The notes beneath the pieces are model-generated. The model was not told where the DNA came from. It saw only the letters and a program-made list of their open reading frames with translations, and searched no databases. This document shows, piece by piece, positions 53,045 through 61,788 of a DNA stretch of 64,000 nucleotides. Location of the stretch: assembly GCA_951802425.1 (NCBI GenBank), contig OX637803.1, positions 2,480,001 to 2,544,000 of the forward strand. The letters run 5' to 3'. Made by a program: the position numbers and the translations under genes. Positions within the stretch are counted from its first letter, which is position 1, and each line of letters opens with the position of its first letter. The stretch is from Clavaria fumosa. Its lineage: Eukaryota > Basidiomycota > Agaricomycetes > Agaricales > Clavariaceae.

Positions 53045-53146
53045 GCTATGGTCACAGTGTGAGTCACACCCGTAATCCCGGGCATAGCCACAACAAGTCA
53101 CAGTCACATCTCCCAACACACAATTCACATGAGCAAAGCTATGTTA
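53045..53146 (+). promoter_or_regulatory. Orphan promoter module of the WLxNxR family
   Basis: GGTCACAGTGTGAGTCACACCC, AATCCCGGGCATAGCC, then AACAAGTCACAGTCACATCT and GAGCAAAGCTATGTTATTTT. This follows the copy-3 promoter (61622-61720) step by step but is clearly diverged. Gypsy-B is inserted at its end, and no matching exon 1 follows on the far side, so it is a remnant of a fourth family member. Confidence 0.6.
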
Positions 53147-53151
53147 TTTTG

Positions 53152-53876
53152 TGTCACGGTCCTAACAAGGTTAGTGGCGAAGGGGTTAGCGGAGCGGAGC
53201 GGAGATATTCTATCGGAGTCCGGTCGGAGTCCGATATCGGAGAAACGGAGAAGTAAACAAGAGGAAGAGAGACTTATGGGACTGCGGCCTCAATGTATGT
53301 GTTGTGCCACCGCGTATATACGTGTCCCTATTTATCAAACAAGAACAATACCTAAGGGAGGATCAGAACACAAGTCAAAACTCCGAAGTTGATCGGAGTC
53401 CGTCGGAGTTGGTCAGAGTTGATCGGATGATGTGGAGAACGTCGAGGACGATGAGGACAAAAGCTCAGAGATGTTTTTAGGATCAAGAGACGTTAATATT
53501 CGAACTAAGGAGCAGGGAGATACAGGTGGAAACTTATACTGCAAGGACAGAGTATAGGAGTAATGTGAAACAATGTACATATCAAATTACTAGGAGAGTT
53601 TCACCACATGTGCCTGTACAATTTTCATGGAACAAAGAAACAACAACAAAAGCGACTCCCATGGGTCAAGGGTATCCTCTCAATAGTAAACAGAATGAGG
53701 GGATGGAGGGAGAAGGTTCTAGAACGAAGTCCGAATGGTCCGAAGGTCGGCGGAGTAAAGTCCGATGAAGATGCGGAGCGGGGCATACGGAGTTACGGCG
53801 GAGCGGATCGGAGTTGGTACGGAGCTCGGAGTCCGGGGCGGGGATAGTGCTTATGCAAGCGGATGGGGTCGTAACA
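53152..53876 (-). repeat. Gypsy-B 3' LTR
   Basis: Plus-strand ends TGTCACGGTCC and GGTCGTAACA; repeated CGGAGT-type words give it an unusual composition. Confidence 0.96.
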
Positions 53877-53890
53877 GTATCCCCCTCTTA
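53877..53890 (-). other. Gypsy-B polypurine tract
   Basis: Minus strand TAAGAGGGGGATAC directly adjoining the 3' LTR, as needed for plus-strand priming. Confidence 0.8.
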
Positions 53891-54106
53891 GGGTCGAACC
53901 CCTGAGACCCTGTGGCCAAAGTCCGCATGAACACGTGGCTCCCATATCAAGTTAGCACCGGAGTTTCGCGGCGCTTCGATCGGAGTCCGAAATTTTTTTT
54001 GGGGGTTAAAACGATTGTGTGCATCACATTCCGCTTTTCTCTTCCTTAACTCATCACTCCCACCACTCGCCCCTAACACGGGCAATTCCTTTCAAAAAAA
54101 CTTATC

Positions 54107-54945
54107 ATGTCCAACACGCAATCGATGCCCGGAGCCGGGCCCAGTCGCCCCTCCCGCCCTCGCCCACGACCCGTCGTCGCCACCCCCACGCAACCTTGCG
54201 TGGTGGACGAGGACCCCGAGATCGTGGCCCTCACGAAGAAAATTAATGCGTTGAGGGAGAAAAGGGCGAGGGAGGAGGAGGAGCGGAAAGCGAGGGAGGC
54301 AGCGGATAGGGTGCGGCGGGAGGAGCTGGAGAGGGTGAAGGCGGTGGAGGCGAAGCGGAGGGCGGCGGAGGTGGCGCGGGAGCAAGGGGTGGGGAGGAAG
54401 CGGTCTCCGACACCGGAGACGGAGGCGGATCGCGCGGAGTGCGCGCGATGCCATAGGTTGGGGGTGGCCTGTGTGTGGCCGAGTGGGGGGCGGGGGACGG
54501 CCTGCAACGCCTGTGCGGGGGCGAAGCAGAAGTGCGGAGGAGGAGAGGCGGAGAGGCTGGAGCGGAAAAAGGCGAAGGGGACGCGGAGTCGGAGGAGGAT
54601 AGGGCAGAGATGTGGGTGCTGCGGGGTTGGCGGATGGAGGAGGAGGTTAAAAATTTGATGCAGGCCACGCATAGCGTGGTCCTGAGGGGGGTGTTTGTGA
54701 TGGAGGAGTGGAGGGCGGAGGCCGCAGCGGAGGATCGGAAGATTCTCCGCAGGATTTTGGAGAAGTGGGGGAAGAGGATGGAGGTGGCAGAGAAGGCGGA
54801 GGCAGCGGAGGAGGTGAGGAAGGAGAAGGCAGAGGTTCTGAGGGCGGAGGTGGAGGCGGAGGCAGGAGAAGTGGGAGCGGAGTCCGGGCTTAAGGAGCCC
54901 GAAGGCATTTTGCAGGCGTCGCCCGGCTCGCCCCCCTCCGCCTAA
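54107..54945 (+). CDS. Antisense Zn2Cys6 protein inside gypsy-B
   Basis: Lies between the chromodomain and the 3' LTR on the opposite strand to gag-pol. Starts MSNTQSMPGAGPSRPSRPRP and has a basic/acidic coiled coil (KKINALREKRAREEEERKAR). The six-cysteine motif CARCHRLGVACVW...CNACAGAKQKC has spacing Cx2Cx6Cx10Cx2Cx6C, the Gal4-type zinc cluster of fungal transcription factors. After the cluster this frame ends in a stop at 54658. The overlapping frame that ends at 54945 carries a plausible continuation (RAEMWVLRGWRMEEEVKNLM, then a long Glu/Ala coiled coil), so a one-base slip near 54560-54600 is likely. Function unknown; a regulator of the element or of its host is inference. Confidence 0.7.
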
Positions 54946-55460
54946 AAAATAAAAATTTTATATACTTGTATTTATTGTTTCTTTTTTCTTTTTTGTTTTC
55001 TTTTTTATATAATTTTTGTTTTTTATCTTTGAACTCAAGTGAAAAGTAAGCGGAGTGAAAGGAAAATAAAGTAAGACAACACGGAGAAGACGAAGAGAGG
55101 TTCGGAGTCGGACTTGGGAGAAAAAATCAAAGGTTCGGAGTTTACGGAGAAAAGGAATAAGAAGAAAGGAGGTTTTTTAGAGTTTTCGGAGTTTTCGGAG
55201 ACAGGAACAGAGAGAGAGACGGAGAGACAGAGAGACAGAAATACAGAAATACAGATTTTTTTTTTTTTTTTTTTAGGATCAGACGGAGAAGCGAGAGATG
55301 GGGTAGTATAGAACAGAAAATGTATGTAAGTAGAAGCATAAGAGAGATTTCGGGGTATCGGAGTGAACGGAGAAAAGAGACGGAATTGGATTGAATGGAA
55401 AATGTACATAAATAGAAGCATAAGAGAAATTTCGGGGTATCAGAGTGAACGGGGAAAGGT
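54946..55460. other. Gypsy-B 3' non-coding region
   Basis: T-rich stretch around 54950-55020 that would suit the 3' end of the antisense transcript, then a 17-19 base T run at 55257-55275. A 60-bp direct repeat (GTAGAAGCATAAGAGAGATT type) occurs at 55330 and 55413. No further gene seen. Confidence 0.55.
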
Positions 55461-56039
55461 CTAGAGGGTATTGAGAGGTCCAGGCTTGTTCGGATAAGCT
55501 TGGTGGAAGTCCGAAACGGCCTCGGAGGCATGAACAAGTTCCGTAGCGGGAAGCCAGGATGTTTCCTCATCAGTTCCTTCGTATCCGGACCACCGTACCA
55601 GGTATAGGAGTTTGCAGGTGCGGCGTTTGTCGATCTTGGAGTCGAGCACTTTGGAGATCTCATGCTCTAAGTCTCCATTGATCTCTACCGGAGGAGGCGG
55701 GGTGATGGTACGATTCGGAATTGTATTTGGAGTGACTGGCTCCAGCATGGAAATGTGGAAGACGGGGTGGACGGCTCGCATGGCCTCGGGGAGTCGGAGT
55801 ACGAAGGAGTGCGAACCGGCCTCTCCGATGATTTCGAAAGGTCCGAGGAACTTGTCGGAGAGTTTTTTGGAGGGTCTGGTCATACGGAAAAACTTCGCCT
55901 TTACATATACTCGGTTTCCGACCTTAAACTCCGGTGCCGGAGTCCAACGTTTGTCCGCCGGACCCTGATAGCGACTCTGCGCTTCAGCGATTTGGTTACG
56001 GAGTTCTTGGTGCAGCTGATCCAAGTCTACAGCGAGCTC
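55461..56039 (-). CDS. Gypsy-B integrase C-terminus and chromodomain
   Basis: ELAVDLDQLHQELRNQIAEA, then KVGNRVYVKAKFFRMTRPSK, LGPFEIIGEAGSHSFVLRLP and a chromodomain with LLYLVRWSGYEGTDEETSWL. In frame with the integrase core but separated from it by a TGA at 56040-56042. Confidence 0.9.
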   Translation of the reverse strand, partial: ELAVDLDQLHQELRNQIAEAQSRYQGPADKRWTPAPEFKVGNRVYVKAKFFRMTRPSKKLSDKFLGPFEIIGEAGSHSFVLRLPEAMRAVHPVFHISMLEPVTPNTIPNRTITPPPPVEINGDLEHEISKVLDSKIDKRRTCKLLYLVRWSGYEGTDEETSWLPATELVHASEAVSDFHQAYPNKPGPLNTL

Positions 56040-57137
56040 TCAGGCACGGACCGAAGTTACTTTGCGTTCGGGAAATACCGAGATATTCGGATGATAACCC
56101 TTGTTCGCAAAGAACGGAGAAACCCCAGTGGTGGTGCTCGGGGCATTGTTGTAGGCAAACTCGGTGAGGGGTAGAAGCTGCGACCAGTTGTCCTGCTGGT
56201 AATTGCAGTAACAACGGAGGTATTGTTCCAACGTCTGGTTAGTCCGCTCCGTCTGTCCGTCGCCCTCCGGATGATATCCGGAGGTGAAGTGTAAAGTCAT
56301 GTCCAGGACTTTACCCAACGAGCGAAAAAAACGGGAGACAAACTCGGAGCCGCGATCGGAGGTGACATGCGACAGAACTCCATGTTTCGAGAAGACGTGG
56401 AATACGAATAGACAGGCCAACTCCGCGGAGTTCACTTCATCGGTCGTCGGGATGAAGATTCCCTGCTTTGTAAACCTATCAACAACCACCAATATTGCGG
56501 TAAAACCGGAGCTCTCAGGGAGTTGCTCGATGAAATCCATCAAAATGGAATTCCACGGTTTCTCGGGTATGGGTAGCTGCTTGAGCGTTCCATATGGTTT
56601 ATGCCGAGGGGCTTTCGCCCTACCACAAGTCGTGCAAGACTTGCAAAAGTCCGATACAAATCCTCGGAGTTTCGGCCAGGTATAATCCCTGAAGACCAAG
56701 GCCGTAGTCTTGGTCCGACCGAAATGTCCGGCGAGCGGGTGATCATGTCTCGCGCGTAAAACGCGGAGTCGGAGGTCATTGACGTCTGGTACATAAATCT
56801 GTCCGCGCTCGCGGAGAAGTCCGTCGTCGTCCATGGACCACTTAGGGTCCGCGGAGTTCGAGTGGAGGTCTTCTAGGATCGGGACGATCACAGGATCGAG
56901 CAAGAGTCCAGACCGGATGTCCTCTCGGAGTTGATGATCGTCAATCACAAACGATGCGCGGAGTGCAGGTACGTAAAGCGACGAAGCTCGGAGAGACGAT
57001 ATCAATTGTTCGCTGGAGAACATCGGCCGGAGGTTTTGCGGATTGACGCGGGCATAGTCGCTATCCCCCTCTTTGGGATAGACGTCCCAACGTCTAGTCA
57101 ATGCATCGGGTTTCATTCCGAGGCGCCCGGGGCGGAA
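56040..57137 (-). CDS. Gypsy-B integrase core
   Basis: Integrates the element cDNA. HHCC zinc module (RARHDHPLAGHFGRTKT ... CKSCTTCGRAK), catalytic Asp in NSILMDFIEQLP, second Asp in SDRGSEFVSRF, Glu in GDGQTERTNQTLEQYLR. It is preceded by MKPDALTRRWDVY, the typical tail of RNase H, with a TGA between (57138-57140, FVI-stop-FRPG). The DD35E residues are intact. Confidence 0.93.
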   Translation of the reverse strand, partial: FRPGRLGMKPDALTRRWDVYPKEGDSDYARVNPQNLRPMFSSEQLISSLRASSLYVPALRASFVIDDHQLREDIRSGLLLDPVIVPILEDLHSNSADPKWSMDDDGLLRERGQIYVPDVNDLRLRVLRARHDHPLAGHFGRTKTTALVFRDYTWPKLRGFVSDFCKSCTTCGRAKAPRHKPYGTLKQLPIPEKPWNSILMDFIEQLPESSGFTAILVVVDRFTKQGIFIPTTDEVNSAELACLFVFHVFSKHGVLSHVTSDRGSEFVSRFFRSLGKVLDMTLHFTSGYHPEGDGQTERTNQTLEQYLRCYCNYQQDNWSQLLPLTEFAYNNAPSTTTGVSPFFANKGYHPNISVFPERKVTSVRA

Positions 57138-58733
57138 TCAGATCACGAAATTGAACTGGGAAAGGAACTCCGACCACCTGGCTTGACGCCAGGTGAGCAG
57201 GCGGACCATGGAGAAGTACTCTAGGTTCTTGTGGTCGGTAACAATGTCGACCGGAATTTCAGAACCTTCGAGATAGTGCCTCCAAGCGGTAAACGCCTCA
57301 AATATAGCGAGGAGTTCCTTATCATGGGTGTCATAGTTCAGTTCGGAGACGCCTAGGGTGCGGGAATGAAAAGCGATAGGATGGACTTCACCATCGGAGG
57401 CGACCGTAGAAAGTATCGCAGCGACAGCGTAGTCCGAGGTGTCCGTTTCAACTATCAGCGGAGCTCCAGGTATGAAGTGCGAGAGGATCGGAGCCATGGA
57501 GAACGTGGTTTTTAGATAGTCAAACGTGGACTGGCAATCGTCGGACCACTGCCACTTGATGTTTTTATGCGTCAAGCGGTTCATTGGAGCGACGATCTCG
57601 GAATAGCCATGGACGAAGCAGCGGTAGAAATTGGCGAACCCGAGGAAGGACTGGACATCCTTGACCTTCCGCGGAGTCGGCCAATCCTGTATAGTTTTCA
57701 CTTTAGCCATGTCCATAGAAAGTCCGGACGGAGATAAAACAAATCCGAGATACTCCACGGTTTCAGCATGAAATTCACACTTAGCCGGGTTCAGGAAGAG
57801 ACCGTGCTCCTGGAGCCTTCGGAGTACCTCTCGGACGTGCTCAACGTGTTGTTTCGGATCCTCGGAGTAATTTAGGATGTCGTCAAGGTAGACGACCATG
57901 AACGTGTCGAGAAGGTCGGAGAATATGTCGTTCATAAAGTGCTGGAATGTGGCGGGCATGTTTGTGAGCCCGAAAGGCATCACACACCATTCAAAGGATC
58001 CGTATCGGGTGCGGAATGCGGTCTTCCATTCGTCACCCTCAGCGATATGGACCAGGTGATACGCATGTCGGAGGTCGAGTTTTGTATAGATTCGGGCTTT
58101 TCCTGGAACGTTGAGAAGATCTTTAGTCAACGGGAGCGGATAACGGTCTTTTTTGGTCAATTTATTGAGACCACGGAAATCAACGCATAATCGGAGCGTT
58201 CCGTTCTTCTTCCGGACAAAGAGCACAGGTGCTCCGTGCGGAGAACGGCTTGGACGGATAAATCCGATGCGGAGGTGCTCGTCCAAAAACTCGCGGAGTT
58301 CGCTGAGTTCGGACTGCGACAGAGAGTAGACCGCACCTGGCGGAGGGGATTGGCCATCCAGCAGGTTGATCTTTAAATCATACGGTCGATGCGGAGCAAG
58401 GGTATCTGCCTTCTTTTTACTGAAGACATCTGGGAAGTCCCTGTACTCCTCCGGAACGGAGAGGAGGTCCTGGGGGGTGGTGCCGGGGACGTTGAACGAA
58501 GCGGAGGCCGCACGCGCGGACTCGCTCGACAACGTCATGCCAAAGACTTGGGACCCGCGAAGTCCACAAGCCGTGACGAATGCGGCAGCATTCAAACTTT
58601 GGGTGTCTCCTGGAGAGACGGAGTAGACGGAAAGGTCAGAGACTGGGTCAAAGACGGAGACAGAGGCAGAGATGGAGACGGAGTCCGGGTCTGGTTCGGA
58701 GTTGCTGCAGACAACATTTGAACCGGAGCACAC
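57138..58733 (-). CDS. Gypsy-B reverse transcriptase and RNase H
   Basis: LRLCVDFRGLNKLTKKDRYP, FRTRYGSFEWCVMPFGLTNM, YLDD active site (VVYLDDILNYSEDP, about 57885), YLGFVLSPSGLSMDMAKVK, then RNase H with IVETDTSDYAVAAIL, LNYDTHDKELLAIFEAFTAW and VDIVTDHKNLEYF. The frame is one step away from the protease frame, with 140 bp of overlap in a TCTCCG-rich stretch; slippage in that stretch or a second frameshift would explain it. Confidence 0.94.
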   Translation of the reverse strand: MCSGSNVVCSNSEPDPDSVSISASVSVFDPVSDLSVYSVSPGDTQSLNAAAFVTACGLRGSQVFGMTLSSESARAASASFNVPGTTPQDLLSVPEEYRDFPDVFSKKKADTLAPHRPYDLKINLLDGQSPPPGAVYSLSQSELSELREFLDEHLRIGFIRPSRSPHGAPVLFVRKKNGTLRLCVDFRGLNKLTKKDRYPLPLTKDLLNVPGKARIYTKLDLRHAYHLVHIAEGDEWKTAFRTRYGSFEWCVMPFGLTNMPATFQHFMNDIFSDLLDTFMVVYLDDILNYSEDPKQHVEHVREVLRRLQEHGLFLNPAKCEFHAETVEYLGFVLSPSGLSMDMAKVKTIQDWPTPRKVKDVQSFLGFANFYRCFVHGYSEIVAPMNRLTHKNIKWQWSDDCQSTFDYLKTTFSMAPILSHFIPGAPLIVETDTSDYAVAAILSTVASDGEVHPIAFHSRTLGVSELNYDTHDKELLAIFEAFTAWRHYLEGSEIPVDIVTDHKNLEYFSMVRLLTWRQARWSEFLSQFNFVI

Positions 58734-59277
58734 GGAGCGGAGACAGACAGAGGGACAGAGGTGGACAGAGGGACAGAGTGGAGAGTGCTGGCTGGTGCAC
58801 CCTCCGGGTCAGATTTCGGAGTTTTCTCCTCTTTCGTAGATGGTCTGGGCTTTATCTGGCCAGTAATCCAGTCAACCAGCGGGTTGTTTTGGAACAGCCA
58901 ATTCATTCCCAAGATCACATCACTAGAGGGATCAAGATCGGTAACTACACACAAGACATCGGTCAGATCCATGGCGGAGAGCCGAATGGATAACCAGACT
59001 GCTTCGGTAACCCATACGGAGGTGGTCCCGTTAATAAAAACAACCTCCCAAGGGGTCACCGGAGTTTTTGGAAGACGGAAGCAAGAAGCAAATTTGGCGT
59101 CAATGAAACAAAGTTCAGTGCCGGAGTCTATCATAGCTTTGAACGGAGACGAAATAGAAGGAGAGGAGGCAAGAAGGGAAAGAGAACGATGAAAGGAAAG
59201 GGTATCGAGTATCGGTTCAGTACGATCGGAGTCGGAGCAGCCGGAGAGTCGTACTATGCTCTCTGGGCTGCTCAATC
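58592..59277 (-). CDS. Gypsy-B aspartic protease region
   Basis: Continues from gag through a putative -1 frameshift. Protease motif AMIDSGTELCFIDAKF (catalytic Asp) and DVILGMNWLFQNNPLVDW, followed by a Ser/Pro/Thr-rich linker. No ATG of its own is needed if made by frameshifting. Confidence 0.85.
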
Positions 59278-60447
59278 TTTTTTTGGCACGGAGTCATCTC
59301 CCTCGGAGGTGATTCGTGCAGCGCTGGCACTGGCCCGCGAGGTCCGCTTACGACACTCATTGGCTTTGTGGCCTGCTATTCCACAGAAGAGGCACAGATT
59401 ATTATCGAAACGCCGTTGGCGTTCCTCTGGAGTCAGTTTTCCATCCTGACCCAGATGGGCCTTCTTTGTGTTGTTGGAGCTACCAGAGTTAGCGGAGCCC
59501 TCAGCGACCTTTGGAACGGAGTTCCCAGAAGTCGAACCGGAGTTCACCGGACGCTTATCTGAGGGTTTCTCGGACTTGGTATTAGCGCCGGAAGTGCTCG
59601 GGGACTTGGGAATATCCAAAGTCTCCTTTTTTATGGTGTTGTTAGGCGTCGGAGCTTTAACGGAGTCCCGAGAGATCTCCTGCTGACGAGCCCAATAACG
59701 GCCATCGATTGCACTGGCTTGCTCGCGGAGTCCGCGGAGCGTGTCCGCGCGGTTAACGCGGGCCAGTTCGTCCTTGATGCAGCTAGCAAGTCTTTTGTAG
59801 AACTGCCGCTGCAATGCGTACTCATCCCAATGGACAATGGACGCGAATCTGTTGAACGAAATGGTATATTTCGTCAACTTCTGGTCCTCGCACATCCGGA
59901 GGCGTTCGAGTTCGAACTCCACCTCGCGGATCGCGTCGTAAGGACCAAAGTTCTCTGTAAGTTGTGCAACGAACATCTTATAGTTCGAAAGAACCGGATG
60001 GTCTTCACCATCCAGGATCATTGGTTCGAACCATTCCAAGGCGAAGCCTCAGAGAAAGGAAAGGACATAGCGTACCTTATGAGAATCGGACTTGAACGCT
60101 CTTGGGCGATCAAGGAAGTTTAACTGGCATTGGACCAAGAAGCTTTTCAACTTCTTAGCATCCGAGCCATCAAATGTGTCAGGGTCGCGTGGTTTTACCG
60201 TATCCGGGCGCTTGTTGGCGTTGATAATTTGCTGAAGAAGGCGTGCCGGAGTTGGTTCGCGCTCTGCTCGAGGTGTCGGAGGTTCATTTAGCTCGTCGTC
60301 GTTGTCAGTGACTGAGGGATCTGACTCTTTGTCGTGGTCCGGAGGTCCGGACACACTCGGAGTCGGAGTATTGTCGGCCAGTTCTGGAATGTCGACGTCA
60401 TCGGCAACAGGAGGTGGAGGTCGAGCACCGGAAGGTGTAGTAGGCAT
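59272..60447 (-). CDS. Gypsy-B gag with CCHC knuckle
   Basis: Starts MPTTPSGARPPPPVADDVDI at 60447. The gag core is PRDPDTFDGSDAKKLKSFL, KVRYVLSFL, EWFEPMILDGEDHPVLSNYK, then a nucleic-acid binding CLFCGIAGHKANEC knuckle and the end VPKKD at 59272. A TGA at 60049-60051 interrupts the core (VLSFL-stop-GFALEWF); related gags have a basic residue there, so CGA-to-TGA is likely. Otherwise open. Confidence 0.9.
59278..59284 (-). promoter_or_regulatory. Putative -1 ribosomal frameshift site, gag/protease
   Basis: Minus strand CCAAAAAAAGATTGA: seven A residues in the gag frame CCA AAA AAA GAT TGA. A one-base backward slip on A-AAA-AAA puts the ribosome into the protease frame two codons before the gag stop. 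The fit to the X-XXY-YYZ rule is exact. I did not fold the downstream region. Confidence 0.6.
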
Positions 60448-60487
60448 TGTTAAGTTTGTATATACGAGGTTTGAAGTTCGAATATAC

Positions 60488-61212
60488 TGTCACGGTCCTA
60501 ACAAGGTTAGTGGCGAAGGGGTTAGCGGAGTGGAGCGGAGATATTCTATCGGAGTCCGGTCGGAGTCCGATATCGGAGAAACGGAGAAGTAAACAAGAGG
60601 AAGAGAGACTTATGGGACTGCGGCCTCAACGTATGTGTTGTGCCACCGCGTATATACGTGTCCCTATTTATCAAACAAGAACAATACCTAAGGGAGGATC
60701 AGAACACAAGTCAAAACTCCGAAGTTGATCGGAGTCCGTCGGAGTTGGTCAGAGTTGGTCGGATGACATGGAGAACGTCGAGGACGATGAGGACGAAAGC
60801 TCAGAGATGTTTTTAGGATCAAGAGACATTAATATTCGAACTAAGGAGCAGGGAGATACAGGTGGAAACTTATACTGCAAGGACAGAGTATAGGAGTAAT
60901 GTGAAACAATGTACATATCAAATTACTAGGAGAGTTTCACCACATGTGCCTGTACAATTTTCATGGAACAAAGAAACAACAACAAAAGCGACTCCCATGG
61001 GTCAAGGGTATCCTCTCAATAGTAAACAGAATGAGGGGATGGAGGGAGAAGGTTCTAGAACAAAGTCCGAATGGTCCGAAGGTCGGCGGAGTAAAGTCTG
61101 ATGAAGATGCAGAGCGGGGCGTACGGAGTTACGGCGGAGCGGATCGGAGTTGGTACGGAGCTCAGAGTCCAGGGCGGGGATAGTGCTTATGCAAGCGGAT
61201 GGGGTCGTAACA
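60488..61212 (-). repeat. Gypsy-B 5' LTR
   Basis: 725 bp, same ends as the 53-kb LTR. Differences I noticed are single bases (for example near 60538, 60630 and 60756). Confidence 0.96.
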
Positions 61213-61217
61213 TTTTG

Positions 61218-61621
61218 CATCAAAATGTGCCATTGCTTCACTTCAGAAGCAATATCGTATATATATAATGCAGAGAAGGCTTCGGATTGAGAGGACTGGA
61301 GTTCACGCGAGAGACGTAGTGTATTCAGTAGTGTAATAAAGATCACAAGGATAGCACATACCTGGAGTTCACGCGAGAGACGTGAAGCTCCAGATACGGC
61401 AGTACGAAAAATCCTCACGGCCCTGAGGCCGCTGCGCTGGCAAGCACGTAACCAATAGGAGTTTAAACTAAACGTACTAGTCCTCTTTCAGATAGACCAT
61501 TAGCCGAACCTTCGTCATCACTCTGGCTGTAAGATGTGACTGCTGTGGAATTTTGTACATTAAAAAAATACACAAGGCTCACATATTCAAAGGACATTTT
61601 GCATATTGTTATGGAGAGTTA
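61218..61621. other. Segment right of gypsy-B
   Basis: No gene. CTGGAGTTCACGCGAGAGAC occurs twice (61296 and 61362, 66 bp apart). From about 61545 the sequence matches the reverse complement of 24555-24630. Confidence 0.55.
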
Positions 61622-61662
61622 CAGTCACAGTGTAACTGTCACACCTGGGCTCCCGGGCACAG
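61622..61662 (+). promoter_or_regulatory. CCCGGG + GTAACTGTCACAC module, copy 3
   Basis: CAGTCACAGTGTAACTGTCA, CACCTGGGCTCCCGGGCACAG, ending 126 bp before the ATG at 61789; the left boundary of the 324-bp inversion falls exactly at its end. CACGTGA sites follow at about 61702 and 61723. Confidence 0.65.
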
Positions 61663-61788
61663 CCTCAGCAAGTCACAGTCACAACGCGTGACAAGTGACT
61701 CACGTGAGCCAAGTTATTTTCTCACGTGACACACCACTTCTTGCTTCCCAACAACACCACTGCTTTATCAGTTAGGCTAGCAAAGAAA

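Larger units (their letters stand above)
53152..61212 (-). mobile_element. Full-length gypsy-B retrotransposon, 8,061 bp
   Basis: Ty3/gypsy chromovirus-type element. LTRs of 725 bp at 53152-53876 (3') and 60488-61212 (5') differ at only a few bases. Target duplication TTTTG at 53147-53151 and 61213-61217. Order on the minus strand: gag, protease, RT-RNase H, integrase, chromodomain, then a long 3' region with an antisense gene. High CpG, yet four in-frame stops or shifts break gag-pol. Confidence 0.96.

Noticed and set aside
53129..53847. Open frames in the gypsy-B LTRs
   Set aside because: Lie wholly in the LTR and recur identically in the second LTR; no protein family.
54073..54908. Minus-strand Pro/Ser-rich frames opposite the Zn2Cys6 gene
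   Set aside because: Low-complexity antisense of a Glu/Arg/Ala-rich coding sequence; the cysteine spacing on the plus strand is decisive.
57939..60123. Plus-strand frames opposite gypsy-B pol and gag
   Set aside because: Shadows of the minus-strand retrotransposon genes; unlike 54107-54945 they have no motif.
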